A model generated the notes under the pieces. It had not been told where the DNA came from and did not search any database. It saw only the letters and a list, made by a program, of their open reading frames with translations. A stretch of 56,778 bases of DNA from Planctomycetaceae bacterium (GTDB lineage: Bacteria; Planctomycetota; Planctomycetia; Planctomycetales; Planctomycetaceae), in assembly GCA_021732845.1 (NCBI GenBank), contig JAKFUF010000002.1, positions 1 to 56,778 on the forward strand. Direction: 5' to 3'. Position 1 is the stretch's first letter; every line of letters starts with the position of its first letter. Below, piece by piece: positions 1 through 9,027 of this stretch. The translations under genes were made by a program, and so were the position numbers.

Positions 1-897
1 GGGCCTGGCGGGGGTGGAGCACCAGGTCTCAATGCGACGTGGTTTCCGGAGCAGGCGCTGTCTGGCACGCCCTATTCCGTCGGGCTGGCCAAGGCTGGCA
101 TCCGCATTGGTGCCCCGCTGTGGCGCAAAGGTTCAACCATGCTGATGTTGACCACCTCGGCGAATGAAACCTGGTTCTCCAAATCGGCCCCCGCCGGTGC
201 CGCGCCGCTATTGCTGCCTAAGAGCGGATTGGAGTTCCCCGACCAGGTCGTCAACGTGAGCCTCGGGACGATGCTGATCTCGAAGTTTGAGAATGGGTGG
301 ACGGGAAGCGTCGGCTTCAATGTCGGCTCCGCCAGCGACGAGCCGTTTCACTCGACGCGGGAACTGACCGTCGGGGCCAACGCGATGCTGCTCATCCCCC
401 GCGACCGCAACGCCTGGATGCTCTCGCTGTTTTATGCCCCCACGAGCCAGTTGTGGTTTCCCATTCCGGGCGTCGCCTACCGCTGGAACCCGTCGGATGA
501 CCTGGCTTTCACGGTCGGGCTGCCATTGTCCGTGCGGTGGAAGCCCTTCGAGAACTGGCAATTGGACGCCACGTACATTCCGGTGACGAATTTCAACGCC
601 AAAATCACCCGGAACCTGGGTGAAAGGGCGGCGCTCTACGCGGGTTACTTCGCCGTGAATGAGTCCTATCTGCTCGCCGACCGGGTGGAATACCGTGACC
701 GGTTCATGATCTTTGAACAGCGCCTGGCCACCGGATTGACGTTTCCTCTCGTCAAACATCTCTCTGCCGACCTCTCCGGTGGCTACGCCTTCGGCCGCTA
801 CTTCAGCGAGGGCCAGAACGTCCTCGGCCAGTCCGGCAACCGGCTGAATTTGGGGTCGGGGCCGTATGTGGGGGTGCAGGTGCAGATGCGGTTTTGA
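1..897 (+). CDS. Outer-membrane beta-barrel protein (DUF6268-like), 5' truncated
   Basis: The reading frame is open from the first base of the window, so the start lies upstream. About 298 residues are visible. The chain alternates short amphipathic strands with aromatic residues and Gly/Asn turns (for example LSADLSGGYAFGRYF near the end) and finishes in Phe (QVQMRF), the usual C-terminal signature of barrels inserted by the BAM complex. This pattern resembles the DUF6268 outer-membrane proteins common in planctomycetes. It is probably an outer-membrane protein of unknown function; no catalytic motif is visible. A 115-bp gap separates it from the next gene, which is compositionally different, so they are probably not one operon. 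The barrel call is firm; the family name is a recollection. Confidence 0.7.
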   Translation, partial: GPGGGGAPGLNATWFPEQALSGTPYSVGLAKAGIRIGAPLWRKGSTMLMLTTSANETWFSKSAPAGAAPLLLPKSGLEFPDQVVNVSLGTMLISKFENGWTGSVGFNVGSASDEPFHSTRELTVGANAMLLIPRDRNAWMLSLFYAPTSQLWFPIPGVAYRWNPSDDLAFTVGLPLSVRWKPFENWQLDATYIPVTNFNAKITRNLGERAALYAGYFAVNESYLLADRVEYRDRFMIFEQRLATGLTFPLVKHLSADLSGGYAFGRYFSEGQNVLGQSGNRLNLGSGPYVGVQVQMRF

Positions 898-1012
898 TTC
901 GGTCGCGCACATCGCACCTTGACAGTCGTCCGCGCATACTTTTCAAGAAGCTGGCGGGCCTGTATTTTACGAACTCTCCAGCTTTTCCTTGATTGTTCTT
1001 GTGAGTCCTTGA

Positions 1013-3721
1013 GTGTCTCCAGTTTCAGAACTCCAAGCCATTGACCAAATTGGTAGAGAGGCGTTTGAACGTCTACGTTCAATGATCCTTTGGTTGTATG
1101 GCGAAAAATGCAGAATGGAGTTTCGCGTTGCGCCTTCGCTTATTACGCGAAGTGATGCCGAATTATTAGGAACTTCATTTCCTCGCTTTGCCCTTCGTTG
1201 TTATCTGGTTGTCGATGATAAAGCCGTTGGCTTCATCAGTTGCCGCCGATTGCAGTTGATTTCGCAGGCGGTCACAGATTGGGGTGCACGGACCAATGAT
1301 CTGACGATCCAGCGTATCGCACACATCTCTCCGATTGCTTCGATCGATGTCAAGCCGGACGACAAGCCCGAGAATTTGATTCCCAGACAGCCATGTATAG
1401 GCGACTCGATGCTCGTTGAGCCAGCGCACCTTGAAGGATTTCATATCCTGCGAGTTGACCTTGGAAAGGCTTATGGTGAAGGGGAATCGCTGCGCGCGAC
1501 TCCCTATGTCAAACATATGAAGCTCGGAGGGATGTGTGCGCAGGCAGCCTGTCAAATGGCGGTTCTGCTGCTAATTGATCATGCGCGGGGCGTCCATGGA
1601 GTCGCTGAGATCGCCGCGATTGCCAGCGAGCATCAAGCCCAGGTGGACGAGGCAGACGGGCTCGAACTTGATTTGGGAGGCATGACCCCCGAGGGAATCG
1701 TGAGCTACATTCGCGATCCGCGGGTTGGACTTCATGCCAACATTGAGATTCCGACATTAGACTTGGGACACCCCGGGTTGGACACTGAAGCGAGACTTAC
1801 CGCTGTCCTGGCGGAGGCAATGCGCGGCTATATTCAATCCGGCTACCCGGTCATCGTGCCGGTCGACAGTGGGCGGCTTCAGGATTTGACAGACATGACG
1901 TCCAGGAGAGTCTCGGCCATTGTCGAAACTCAATTTCGTGACGTTCCCGAATATTGGCGGGCCGTCAGGCCGCGAATGAGGAGAAATCACGCTGTCGTCG
2001 CGGTTGGCTGCAACTCAATCGCATTCGTTCTCAATGATCCGGGGATTCTTCCATTTCTGGAGGCGAGCCCGGAGCAAATTTCCGCAAGTCGTGTCTATGC
2101 AGAAAACACAGCCTCCTATGTTGCCGACTTTCTTGGTGGACTAACGATCATAACCGTTGTCCCGGGCAAGGTCCGGCTGCCATTGCTTCCGACGCGGAAT
2201 CCCGATGCGAACGGGCTGATGGTGCTGGCCGATCATGTCGGTCGGGAAAGGCTGCCGGGATTCCCGTTCTGGCACCCCGGCTGCATCGTGACACACGAAT
2301 ACAGGTTGCTTGAGGTGCGTGGCGGTCGCCCGGTGTGTAGTACAAATGTTGCACCACTGGGAACCTCCCCGAATGATCAGCCGTTGCAGGTTGTCGACGA
2401 AGCTATGAAATACCTGGGCCACCTGTCGGATGGGTGGTACTGGTTACAGTTGACGAATGCCACCTACATCCCGGGCAAGACCGAAAGCTCGCTGTGGATA
2501 TGGGATGCAACGAAGGATCCCCCATCAATCGGGACGGTCATCGAATCGGAACTGATCGCTCGCGAATATCTGGTTGCCGTGGCTCGGCTGTCAGCGGCGG
2601 GAAAGTGGAGTGCTGTGCCACACCACCCTCAAGCACGTGGCCCTCTCGCAGTGGTTCCGATCGGCACTTCGGCCACATTTGACTCAAATTCCAGCAAGGC
2701 AGCGCTCGCCCCCTCACTGGTGAGTTCTGTCTGCGCACATGGGATTAACTCGTATGCAACGTTTGCCGAAATGGCCCCCTGGAAGGATCGCGTCGGATGC
2801 GAACTTTACACATTCATGCAGACTGACCTGCGAGTGTTGTTCGGACGCGAGGCTAGAAATTCCACCAATGTGGTCGACTTTCTGTCGGGTCTGTCGGAGG
2901 CTAATCTCCCGGAAATGGTTCGGCGGATCAATGGCATCTTGCCTGACCACTGTCATTTGACCGGTTTTGCCTCGTTTGTTCCCGAGATCACGAGTGCTCG
3001 CAAGGACAAGCGAGACCAGGCCGTGAGCGCATTGATCAACTTGTTCAGACTCGCCTTGGCACTGAATGCTCCAAATCCAAGTCAGATTTCCCGGCACTCG
3101 ATTCAAACAATCGAGGCGGTCTGCGGGTCCCGGATTTCCGAAGTCTATCCAGCCAACCGGCAAGACAGATCCGGAGTGACCCGCATGCGTTTCTTTGCGG
3201 AGCGACGAAGCGATCATCAAGCGATTCGACTTCTGCTGGACAGTTTGCAACGCGTCAAAAACGTGGTAAAGTCGCTGACCATCCCCGGTGTTTCCCATCC
3301 AAAATTTGTTCTTGAATTGGAACCGGGACCAATGTTCAGTTGTCGCTCTCAAGCCACCCTGCAGCAACTTTGCAGCGAACTCCGGGGGAGCCACTTGGAC
3401 GATTTATTCCGCATCAATGTGGATACGAGTCACTTTCTCATCGCGGGAATCGACTTTTCGAGCCTCCCCGATTCTGTCCGCGAACTCTGCTACCATGTCC
3501 ACTTGTCCGAAAATCATCGCGCCGCACATTTTGGAGATGTTCGGCTTGGTGATTGCATCTCCGTTGACCGACATCAGGAGATGATTGCAGAGATCCGAAA
3601 GGCGTTCGCAAAGAGATCGCCGGACTCCTACAGTGGCGGCATCAGTCTCGAATATGAAGCCGCAAAAAGGTTCAGTTTTGTCGTCAATTCCATGAACAAT
3701 ATGCTAACACTCCTGAACTAA
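1013..3721 (+). CDS. Fusion of papain/C39-like cysteine protease domain and xylose-isomerase-like TIM barrel
   Basis: 902 residues from a GTG start; an in-frame ATG at 1082 is an alternative. Residues 1-165 are unassigned. Residues about 171-345 look like a papain-fold peptidase of the C39 type: GGMCAQAACQMA (Cys175, Cys180) resembles the nucleophile helix, RRNHAVVAVG carries a candidate catalytic His326, and FVLNDPG (Asn341/Asp342) fits the third residue. Residues about 570-902 look like a xylose-isomerase/AP-endonuclease-2 TIM barrel with a possible metal-ligand series: Glu770 in LELEPG, Asp804/His807 in NVDTSH, His830 in YHVHLSENH and Glu890 in ISLEYE. There is no signal peptide or membrane segment, so it is likely cytosolic. 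A 73-residue ORF starts 9 bp downstream. GC is visibly lower than in flanking genes, suggesting transfer. The reaction is unknown; a role in making or processing a peptide product is speculation. Confidence 0.6.
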   Translation: MSPVSELQAIDQIGREAFERLRSMILWLYGEKCRMEFRVAPSLITRSDAELLGTSFPRFALRCYLVVDDKAVGFISCRRLQLISQAVTDWGARTNDLTIQRIAHISPIASIDVKPDDKPENLIPRQPCIGDSMLVEPAHLEGFHILRVDLGKAYGEGESLRATPYVKHMKLGGMCAQAACQMAVLLLIDHARGVHGVAEIAAIASEHQAQVDEADGLELDLGGMTPEGIVSYIRDPRVGLHANIEIPTLDLGHPGLDTEARLTAVLAEAMRGYIQSGYPVIVPVDSGRLQDLTDMTSRRVSAIVETQFRDVPEYWRAVRPRMRRNHAVVAVGCNSIAFVLNDPGILPFLEASPEQISASRVYAENTASYVADFLGGLTIITVVPGKVRLPLLPTRNPDANGLMVLADHVGRERLPGFPFWHPGCIVTHEYRLLEVRGGRPVCSTNVAPLGTSPNDQPLQVVDEAMKYLGHLSDGWYWLQLTNATYIPGKTESSLWIWDATKDPPSIGTVIESELIAREYLVAVARLSAAGKWSAVPHHPQARGPLAVVPIGTSATFDSNSSKAALAPSLVSSVCAHGINSYATFAEMAPWKDRVGCELYTFMQTDLRVLFGREARNSTNVVDFLSGLSEANLPEMVRRINGILPDHCHLTGFASFVPEITSARKDKRDQAVSALINLFRLALALNAPNPSQISRHSIQTIEAVCGSRISEVYPANRQDRSGVTRMRFFAERRSDHQAIRLLLDSLQRVKNVVKSLTIPGVSHPKFVLELEPGPMFSCRSQATLQQLCSELRGSHLDDLFRINVDTSHFLIAGIDFSSLPDSVRELCYHVHLSENHRAAHFGDVRLGDCISVDRHQEMIAEIRKAFAKRSPDSYSGGISLEYEAAKRFSFVVNSMNNMLTLLN

Positions 3722-3730
3722 GAGACAGAC

Positions 3731-3952
3731 ATGAAGTCCAGTTCCTCAATAATGCCTACGGCGGACGCGCTCGCATGGATCGCTGAGCGTTACGGCGCGA
3801 ATCATCAACTTACGAACATGTGTCGGGAAATTTCCGTCGAGAGCGGCCAAATTTCGCCTAGTGACCTCATTCATCGTGCTCGGGTTCGATTGCAGACGCC
3901 TGAGCGTGAGCAGGCTGCAGCCACCGTAGTTCATGAATTCACCAGTGAATGA
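3731..3952 (+). CDS. Small protein of unknown function, coupled to the peptidase-TIM-barrel gene
   Basis: 73 residues, ATG start 9 bp after the stop of the 902-residue fusion gene and on the same strand, so it is probably translated from the same message. The sequence is hydrophilic and probably helical in the middle (ADALAWIAERYG, SDLIHRARVRL), has one Cys (MCREIS), and has no signal peptide or membrane segment. It ends in VVHEFTSE. I recognise no family. Because it pairs so tightly with a gene that seems to carry a protease and a TIM-barrel enzyme, it could be a substrate, a partner or a regulator of that protein. No leader/core cleavage site such as a double glycine is visible, so a peptide-precursor role is unsupported. 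Confidence 0.55.
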   Translation: MKSSSSIMPTADALAWIAERYGANHQLTNMCREISVESGQISPSDLIHRARVRLQTPEREQAAATVVHEFTSE

Positions 3953-4046
3953 CGATTGCGGTTCTTCAACTAAGGCTGGCTTGATTCGCCTGTAAACACG
4001 GCCGTAGGCTGGCAATGCGGGCAAATTTTTCCGTTGCCAACCGCCT

Positions 4047-7000
4047 ATGCCCGAATTTCAGCTCCCCCTGACCGTCGTCACCCAGGTTTTTGAACAGGGG
4101 CTGGGGCACGGGGAAGCGCTGTCGTTTCCCGAGATCAGTTGCTGCCGGTCGGTGCGGCGGGTGCCGGAGCAGATTGAGCGGCTGGTGCGGCAGATGGTGC
4201 GGGAGCTGCCGCAGTTTGAACTCTCGTCGCGGCAGGTGAGCGGCGAGGCGACGGTTGGCGATGTGACAGTGGCGCTTGAGCCACCGACCCGCGGGAGCGC
4301 CTGGCGCGATCCCATCTCCCTCCAGTGGCCGGTGGTGCGCTGGGTGCATCGCAGCGAGTCTTCGCCATCCATGCAGGGCGAAACGGTGTTTCTGGCGTAT
4401 ATTCCGGCTCTTGGCTTGATGGTGCTGGGGGCGACGGCTGAAGATTGTGAAAAGCAGTTGCCGCTGGAAATTCAACGGGCACTCAAACGTACGGAGCAGT
4501 TGAAACTGTCTGCCCTGGCCGGCATCACCCGCGCCCGGCAGGTGCAGGTGGAACGCATGCCGTTGACCGTGGAGATCCCCACGCGGCGGCAGGCGGCGGT
4601 GGCCGAGGAACAGGAGCGGCAGCGCGGCCGGTCGATTCTGAAGCAGGTGGCCACCAACCTGGCGAAGTCCGCACTGACGCCCGCCTTCGAGCGTGAGGAT
4701 CTGATCGCTCTACTCGCTGAACGGCTGTTCGGCTCGCGTCCGCGCAGCCTGCTCTTGATCGGTCCGAGCGGAGTTGGCAAGACGACTTTGCTGCACGGGC
4801 TGGTCCACCGACGCAGAGGGGCTGCCTGGCAGCGGACTCCGTTCTGGTCCACCAGCGGAGCACGGCTCATCGCCGGGGCGCTTGGCTTCGGTGGCTGGCA
4901 GGAGCGGTGCCAGCAGGTTTGCCAGGAAGCGGCCCGCACCAAGGCCGTCGTTCATGTGGGGCCGCTGTTCGAGCTGATGGAAGTCGGCAAATGCGAGGGC
5001 TCGGGGCTGGGGATCGCCGGGTTCCTGCGGCCATCGATTGCCCGCGGCGACATGCTCACCATCGCCGAATGCACTCCAGAACAACTGCCGATCCTCGAAC
5101 GGCTGGCCCCCAATCTGTTGGAGGCGTTTCAACAATTCCGCGTTCCCGAACCCGCGCCAGAACAGCTTCGCCGCATCCTCGAACGCGTGGCTCAAAGTGT
5201 CCTGTACACGCCTGAGCCACGGGTGAAGAAAAGGAAGGACAAGGACGAGTCCGCCACTGCGAAGCCACGGCGGGAAGTGGTGCTTCCGCCGCCCGTTTAT
5301 GGTTCGTGCAGCCCCGAGGCGCTGGCCGCCATTGACCGGTTGCATCGGCGTTATGCCACGTACTCCGTGGCTCCCGGCCGCCCGGTGCGGTTCCTGCAAA
5401 ACCTGATGCGCGACAAGCTGGCGGCGGGCGATTCCAGCCCTGTCAACGAGCAAGAGGTCATAGCCGCGTTCGCGCGGGAAACCGGCCTGCCGTTGTTTCT
5501 GCTCGATTCCGCGGTTCCGTTTGATGCGGACGCCGCGCGAACCACGCTGGAGCGGCGGGTGCTGGGGCAGGGGGAGGTGGTCCGGCTGGTTGTCGACCTG
5601 CTGGCCACGATCAAGGCGGGTTTGTCCCGGCCGCGGAAGCCTCTGGCTTCGCTGCTGTTCATCGGCCCGACCGGAGTGGGGAAGACGGAACTGTCCAAGG
5701 CGCTGGCCGAGCTGTTGTTTACGGATGCCGCGCGGCTCACGCGGTTCGACATGAGTGAGTACGGCGATCGGCTCGCCGTGGAACGGCTGATTGGTGGAGC
5801 CCCGGGTTCGGGCCGCACCGATGGCGAAGGCCTGCTGACGGCGCGGGTTCGCGAACAACCGTTCTCGGTGCTGCTGTTCGACGAGGTGGAAAAGGCCGAC
5901 CATGCCTTCTTCGACCTGTTGTTGCAGATTCTGGGGGAGGGTCGCCTGACTGACGCCGGGGGCCGGCTGGCCGACTTCTCCAACACGGTCATCATCATGA
6001 CCAGCAATCTCGGAGCGGAATCGTGGCTCTCGGGAGCTGTCGGCTTCGACCGGGCTCAGACAGCAGACGGCGCGCTGGATCACTTCACCGAAGCGGTTCG
6101 AAAGTTCGTCCGCCCGGAACTGTTCAACCGCATTGACCGCGTCGTGCCGTTTGCCGCGCTCGGCCCGGAAGTGGTGCGCTCGATCGCCAGCGGCATGCTG
6201 TCGCGGATCGCCCAGCGCGACGGGCTGCGGTACCGCCCGCTGACACTAAAAATCGGCGACGATGTTGCCGAACATCTGATGCAGATTGGCTTCGACCTGC
6301 GGTACGGAGCACGGCCGATGAAGCGGGCGCTGGAGCGGGAACTGTTGGCGCCGATGGCGAACCAGCTCAACCGCTATGCACGCGACCTGCCGCTCCGGAC
6401 GGATGTCAGTGTCGAGAACGATCGCCTGCGCGTTGCGGTGCGTGCCCGCTCTGAGCCTCGTGTTGCGGGGCCACGTGAGGTCACTGCGCGAGAGTCAACG
6501 CGAGACATGGAATTCACACCGACGCAGCTTGCCAGCCGTTTGCAGCCAGTGCGTCGAATGTGGCAGACGTTGAACCGCTGCCCCACCGCGATGAAGCTCC
6601 GGAACGAACTGTTCCGCGCGGAAGAACAGTTGCGGCGGGCCGAGAAGGCGGCGTTAAAGCGGCAGGCGTGGGATGCCTCGCTGGATCGACTGCATCGACA
6701 TGTGGCGCGGTTGCGGGGGCTGGCCCAGCGGCTCGATGCCGCGGGAACGGCGTTGTGCGGGTCGGAGGCCGACATCCTGTCGCGGCTCTATGTCGAAGAG
6801 TCGGGTACTCAAACCGATGGTCTGGCCGAATTGGCGGAGGCGTCAGATCTCGCGGTCAAGCAGTGGGAAGCGGTCCTGCTGGAACTGTTCCTGTGGACCT
6901 TTGAGCGACCAGACAACATCACGCTGGCGGTGTTCGCCGAAGATCCCGAAGCCTTGAGGCTCCTGGTCAGTGGCTACAGGGAGATCGTCCAGGCCCACGG

Positions 7001-7508
7001 GGGAACCGTGAGGATTGCGCAGTACACATTGAAGTTCCGCGATGAACACGACGTGGTGATCCATCGTGGTCCGCCGCCGACGCTGTGGCTGCGGGACGCG
7101 CTGAACATCGTCGACCACCTCGACAAGTTTGCGCCGGCACTGCCCGGGGTTGTTCTCACGATCGACTGCGCGGGCGCATGGCCCAGGTTCGCCCCCGAAG
7201 CAGGGCTGCATACGTTGACCATCGAAGAGAAGCCCCGGTTGGCGCTGGTGGCCGTGAGTGCTGAGCCACGGGAGAAATATCAGCCCCCGCAGCGGATCGC
7301 GCGGCAGGGTGCCTACGCCCAGGAAACCCGCCGCCGCGATTATGAACCGGAAGAACTCTCCGGGTATGATCATCTGCTCAAGTGCAAACTCACCATCGCT
7401 GGCCGCGGCCTGCTGGCCAACACTCTGGCTGATGCCATCGAACGGCAACTGCGGATTCAGGTGATGACAATGGCGAATGAGGGCGAGGAAGAGAAGGAAT
7501 CGTCATGA
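4047..7508 (+). CDS. ClpB-like double AAA+ ATPase with degenerate first ATPase ring domain
   Basis: 1153 residues. The first 200 do not resemble the Clp N-domain. The first AAA module begins at about residue 210 with Walker A GPSGVGKT. Where ClpB D1 has its Walker B Asp-Glu there is VVHVGPLFEL, and the ERRF arginine finger is replaced by LLEAFQQF, so D1 may bind but probably not hydrolyse ATP. The second module (about 500-800) is intact: Walker A GPTGVGKT, Walker B LLFDEVEKA, sensor TSNLG, FNRIDRVVPF and a D2-small domain with GARPMKR. The last 300 residues are helical and then contain a segment (NITLAVFAEDPEALRL) loosely like the PCRF region of release factors. The family remodels or unfolds proteins; substrates here are unknown. 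No ClpP-binding loop was identified. It converges on the nuclease-FtsK operon after one intervening gene. Confidence 0.8.
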   Translation: MPEFQLPLTVVTQVFEQGLGHGEALSFPEISCCRSVRRVPEQIERLVRQMVRELPQFELSSRQVSGEATVGDVTVALEPPTRGSAWRDPISLQWPVVRWVHRSESSPSMQGETVFLAYIPALGLMVLGATAEDCEKQLPLEIQRALKRTEQLKLSALAGITRARQVQVERMPLTVEIPTRRQAAVAEEQERQRGRSILKQVATNLAKSALTPAFEREDLIALLAERLFGSRPRSLLLIGPSGVGKTTLLHGLVHRRRGAAWQRTPFWSTSGARLIAGALGFGGWQERCQQVCQEAARTKAVVHVGPLFELMEVGKCEGSGLGIAGFLRPSIARGDMLTIAECTPEQLPILERLAPNLLEAFQQFRVPEPAPEQLRRILERVAQSVLYTPEPRVKKRKDKDESATAKPRREVVLPPPVYGSCSPEALAAIDRLHRRYATYSVAPGRPVRFLQNLMRDKLAAGDSSPVNEQEVIAAFARETGLPLFLLDSAVPFDADAARTTLERRVLGQGEVVRLVVDLLATIKAGLSRPRKPLASLLFIGPTGVGKTELSKALAELLFTDAARLTRFDMSEYGDRLAVERLIGGAPGSGRTDGEGLLTARVREQPFSVLLFDEVEKADHAFFDLLLQILGEGRLTDAGGRLADFSNTVIIMTSNLGAESWLSGAVGFDRAQTADGALDHFTEAVRKFVRPELFNRIDRVVPFAALGPEVVRSIASGMLSRIAQRDGLRYRPLTLKIGDDVAEHLMQIGFDLRYGARPMKRALERELLAPMANQLNRYARDLPLRTDVSVENDRLRVAVRARSEPRVAGPREVTARESTRDMEFTPTQLASRLQPVRRMWQTLNRCPTAMKLRNELFRAEEQLRRAEKAALKRQAWDASLDRLHRHVARLRGLAQRLDAAGTALCGSEADILSRLYVEESGTQTDGLAELAEASDLAVKQWEAVLLELFLWTFERPDNITLAVFAEDPEALRLLVSGYREIVQAHGGTVRIAQYTLKFRDEHDVVIHRGPPPTLWLRDALNIVDHLDKFAPALPGVVLTIDCAGAWPRFAPEAGLHTLTIEEKPRLALVAVSAEPREKYQPPQRIARQGAYAQETRRRDYEPEELSGYDHLLKCKLTIAGRGLLANTLADAIERQLRIQVMTMANEGEEEKESS

Positions 7509-7585
7509 ACAATCGTCATGGCGAGTCATCTACAGACCATGACGTTTCATTTTTCAACCGATGTGTCACCCTGCAAAGCGCATCC

Positions 7586-8398
7586 ATGTTTCGCACGATC
7601 TGTCTGTTGGCCGCGTTGCTCTTGTCCCTGTCCGCATCGACCCGGGCGGATGAGTCTGCTCCGGTCACCACGGAGGACATCGCCTTCAAGGCGCAGTGCG
7701 ATGGCTCGGAGCAGCGGTATGTCCGCATTCTGCCGGCGGGCTTCAAGCAGGACGAGACACATGACGTGCTGATCGCGCTGCATGGTCATGGCTCGGACCG
7801 CTGGCAGTTCGCCCGCGATAAACTCGCGGAATGCCGCGCGGCGCGGGATGCCGCCGCCAGACATTCGATGATCTACATCTCGCCGGACTACCGGGCCAAG
7901 ACATCGTGGATGGGACCCAAGGCCGAGGCGGATCTGGTCCAGATCATCGCCGACCTGAAATCCGCCAATAAGGTCTCGCGGGTCTTTCTGTGCGGGGCCT
8001 CCATGGGAGGCACAGCGGCACTGACCTTCGCCGCGCTGCATCCTGAACTGATCGCGGGCGTGGCTTCCATGAATGGGACGGCCAACCTGCTGGAGTACGA
8101 GAATTTTCAGGACGCGATCGCTGAATCGTTTGGCGGCCCCAAAAAAGCGATTCCAGCCGAGTACAAGAAACGCAGTGCCGAGTACTGGCCTGAAAAGTTC
8201 ACCATGCCGGTCGGCATCGCGGTGGGCGGAAAGGACAAACTGGTGCCGCCCGACAGCGTCCGCCGCCTGGTCAAGATCCTGGAGCGGCTGGAACGGCCAA
8301 TGCTGGTTCTGGACCGGCCCGAAGGCGGGCACTCCACGAACCTGGAGGATGGCACGGCCATCCTGGAATTTGTCATTTCGAAGGCGAAACAACCCTAA
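7586..8398 (+). CDS. Secreted alpha/beta hydrolase (esterase D/PHB depolymerase-like)
   Basis: 270 residues from the ATG at 7586, chosen because it gives a clean Sec signal peptide (MFRTICLLAALLLSLSASTRA, cleavage near ADES). A longer frame from 7505 would bury that signal behind a polar extension. Motifs: LIALHGHGSD for the oxyanion-hole strand, nucleophile elbow CGASMGG, acid residue region IAVGGKDKLVPPD and catalytic His in GGHST. This is a serine hydrolase of the single-domain esterase type, active in the periplasm or outside the cell on an unknown ester. It starts 77 bp after the ClpB-like gene. The signal peptide places it in another compartment, so a shared pathway is doubtful. Its stop codon abuts the stop of a convergent zinc-ribbon gene. 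Confidence 0.85.
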   Translation: MFRTICLLAALLLSLSASTRADESAPVTTEDIAFKAQCDGSEQRYVRILPAGFKQDETHDVLIALHGHGSDRWQFARDKLAECRAARDAAARHSMIYISPDYRAKTSWMGPKAEADLVQIIADLKSANKVSRVFLCGASMGGTAALTFAALHPELIAGVASMNGTANLLEYENFQDAIAESFGGPKKAIPAEYKKRSAEYWPEKFTMPVGIAVGGKDKLVPPDSVRRLVKILERLERPMLVLDRPEGGHSTNLEDGTAILEFVISKAKQP

Positions 8399-8548
8399 CT
8401 ACTCGTCGTCGAAATCGTCGTCATCGTTGCTGGTTTCGACGACGAACAGGCAGGTGCATTTCGGGCAGGTGCATTCGCCGGCGGCAGACTCCGCGAATTC
8501 TTCGGGACTGGCCTTTAAGCCACATTCTGGACAGGTCAACTGGATCAT
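8399..8548 (-). CDS. 49-residue zinc-ribbon protein with acidic tail
   Basis: A short minus-strand ORF from ATG at 8548 with a GGAGA ribosome-binding site 5-7 bases upstream. The protein starts MIQLTCPECGLKAS and has a second pair in CTCPKCTCLFVV, so Cys-x2-Cys knuckles can bind one zinc. The tail is almost entirely Asp/Glu (DDDDFDDE). Such mini zinc ribbons are common and usually unassigned; protein-protein contact is more likely than DNA binding given the acidic tail. Its stop codon is immediately next to the stop of the convergent hydrolase gene. Confidence 0.7.
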   Translation of the reverse strand: MIQLTCPECGLKASPEEFAESAAGECTCPKCTCLFVVETSNDDDDFDDE

Positions 8549-9027
8549 GGGGATCTCCGCAGGGTTGTCGATCCGAGAGTAGCGAAATTCGGCACAGCCG
8601 GAAAGGCGGTGCTCATCGGTGGGCAGGGCTGGCCAGTTTTCGACAAATCAGCCGGAACGCGTTAGTTAGCGTCCGGTTCCCAATTTTTCGCGATCACCGC
8701 TATTTGACACGGCCAGAACCGGGGCCTAATAATGGCCTCCGGCTGATTCAGCGTTCGCAATCTTCAAAAACTGGCCAGCGCTGCATCGGTGGGCGAATCC
8801 TATTGGAAGTGAGCGACGCGGCCTTGCTCACAGTCACACGGAGATGTGAGCCACGGAAAAACACGGAAAAACACGGATGCTTCTCGACACGGCCTTTCTG
8901 CCAGGTCCGTATCTCATCAGTGTTCAATCCGTGGCTCAAATTGAACTCGACCACATTGTCGCAACCCAGCTCCCCCTGTGGATTCTTTGGTCGACCGTTT
9001 ATGTGCGTGAGTCAGGCCACCTTTTCG
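8549..9027. repeat. Gene-free interval with dispersed hairpin repeats
   Basis: No credible gene. It holds a copy of the GCCGGAACGCG...CGTCCGGT repeat family near 8650-8680, with an inverted fragment CCGGCTGATT near 8743. It also contains two opposed copies of the octamer TGAGCCAC (8847 and, inverted, 8931) bracketing a run of ACACGG words. These look like remnants of the dispersed palindromic repeats found elsewhere in the window. Confidence 0.5.

Noticed and set aside
1013-3721. An MNIO (DUF692) peptide-modifying enzyme.
   Set aside because: The TIM barrel looks closer to xylose-isomerase/AP-endonuclease-2 proteins. The DUF692 histidine pattern is not evident, so the name is not applied.
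7505-7585. N-terminal extension of the hydrolase from ATG 7505.
   Set aside because: It precedes a complete signal peptide with a polar stretch and overlaps the ClpB-like stop; the ATG at 7586 is the better start.
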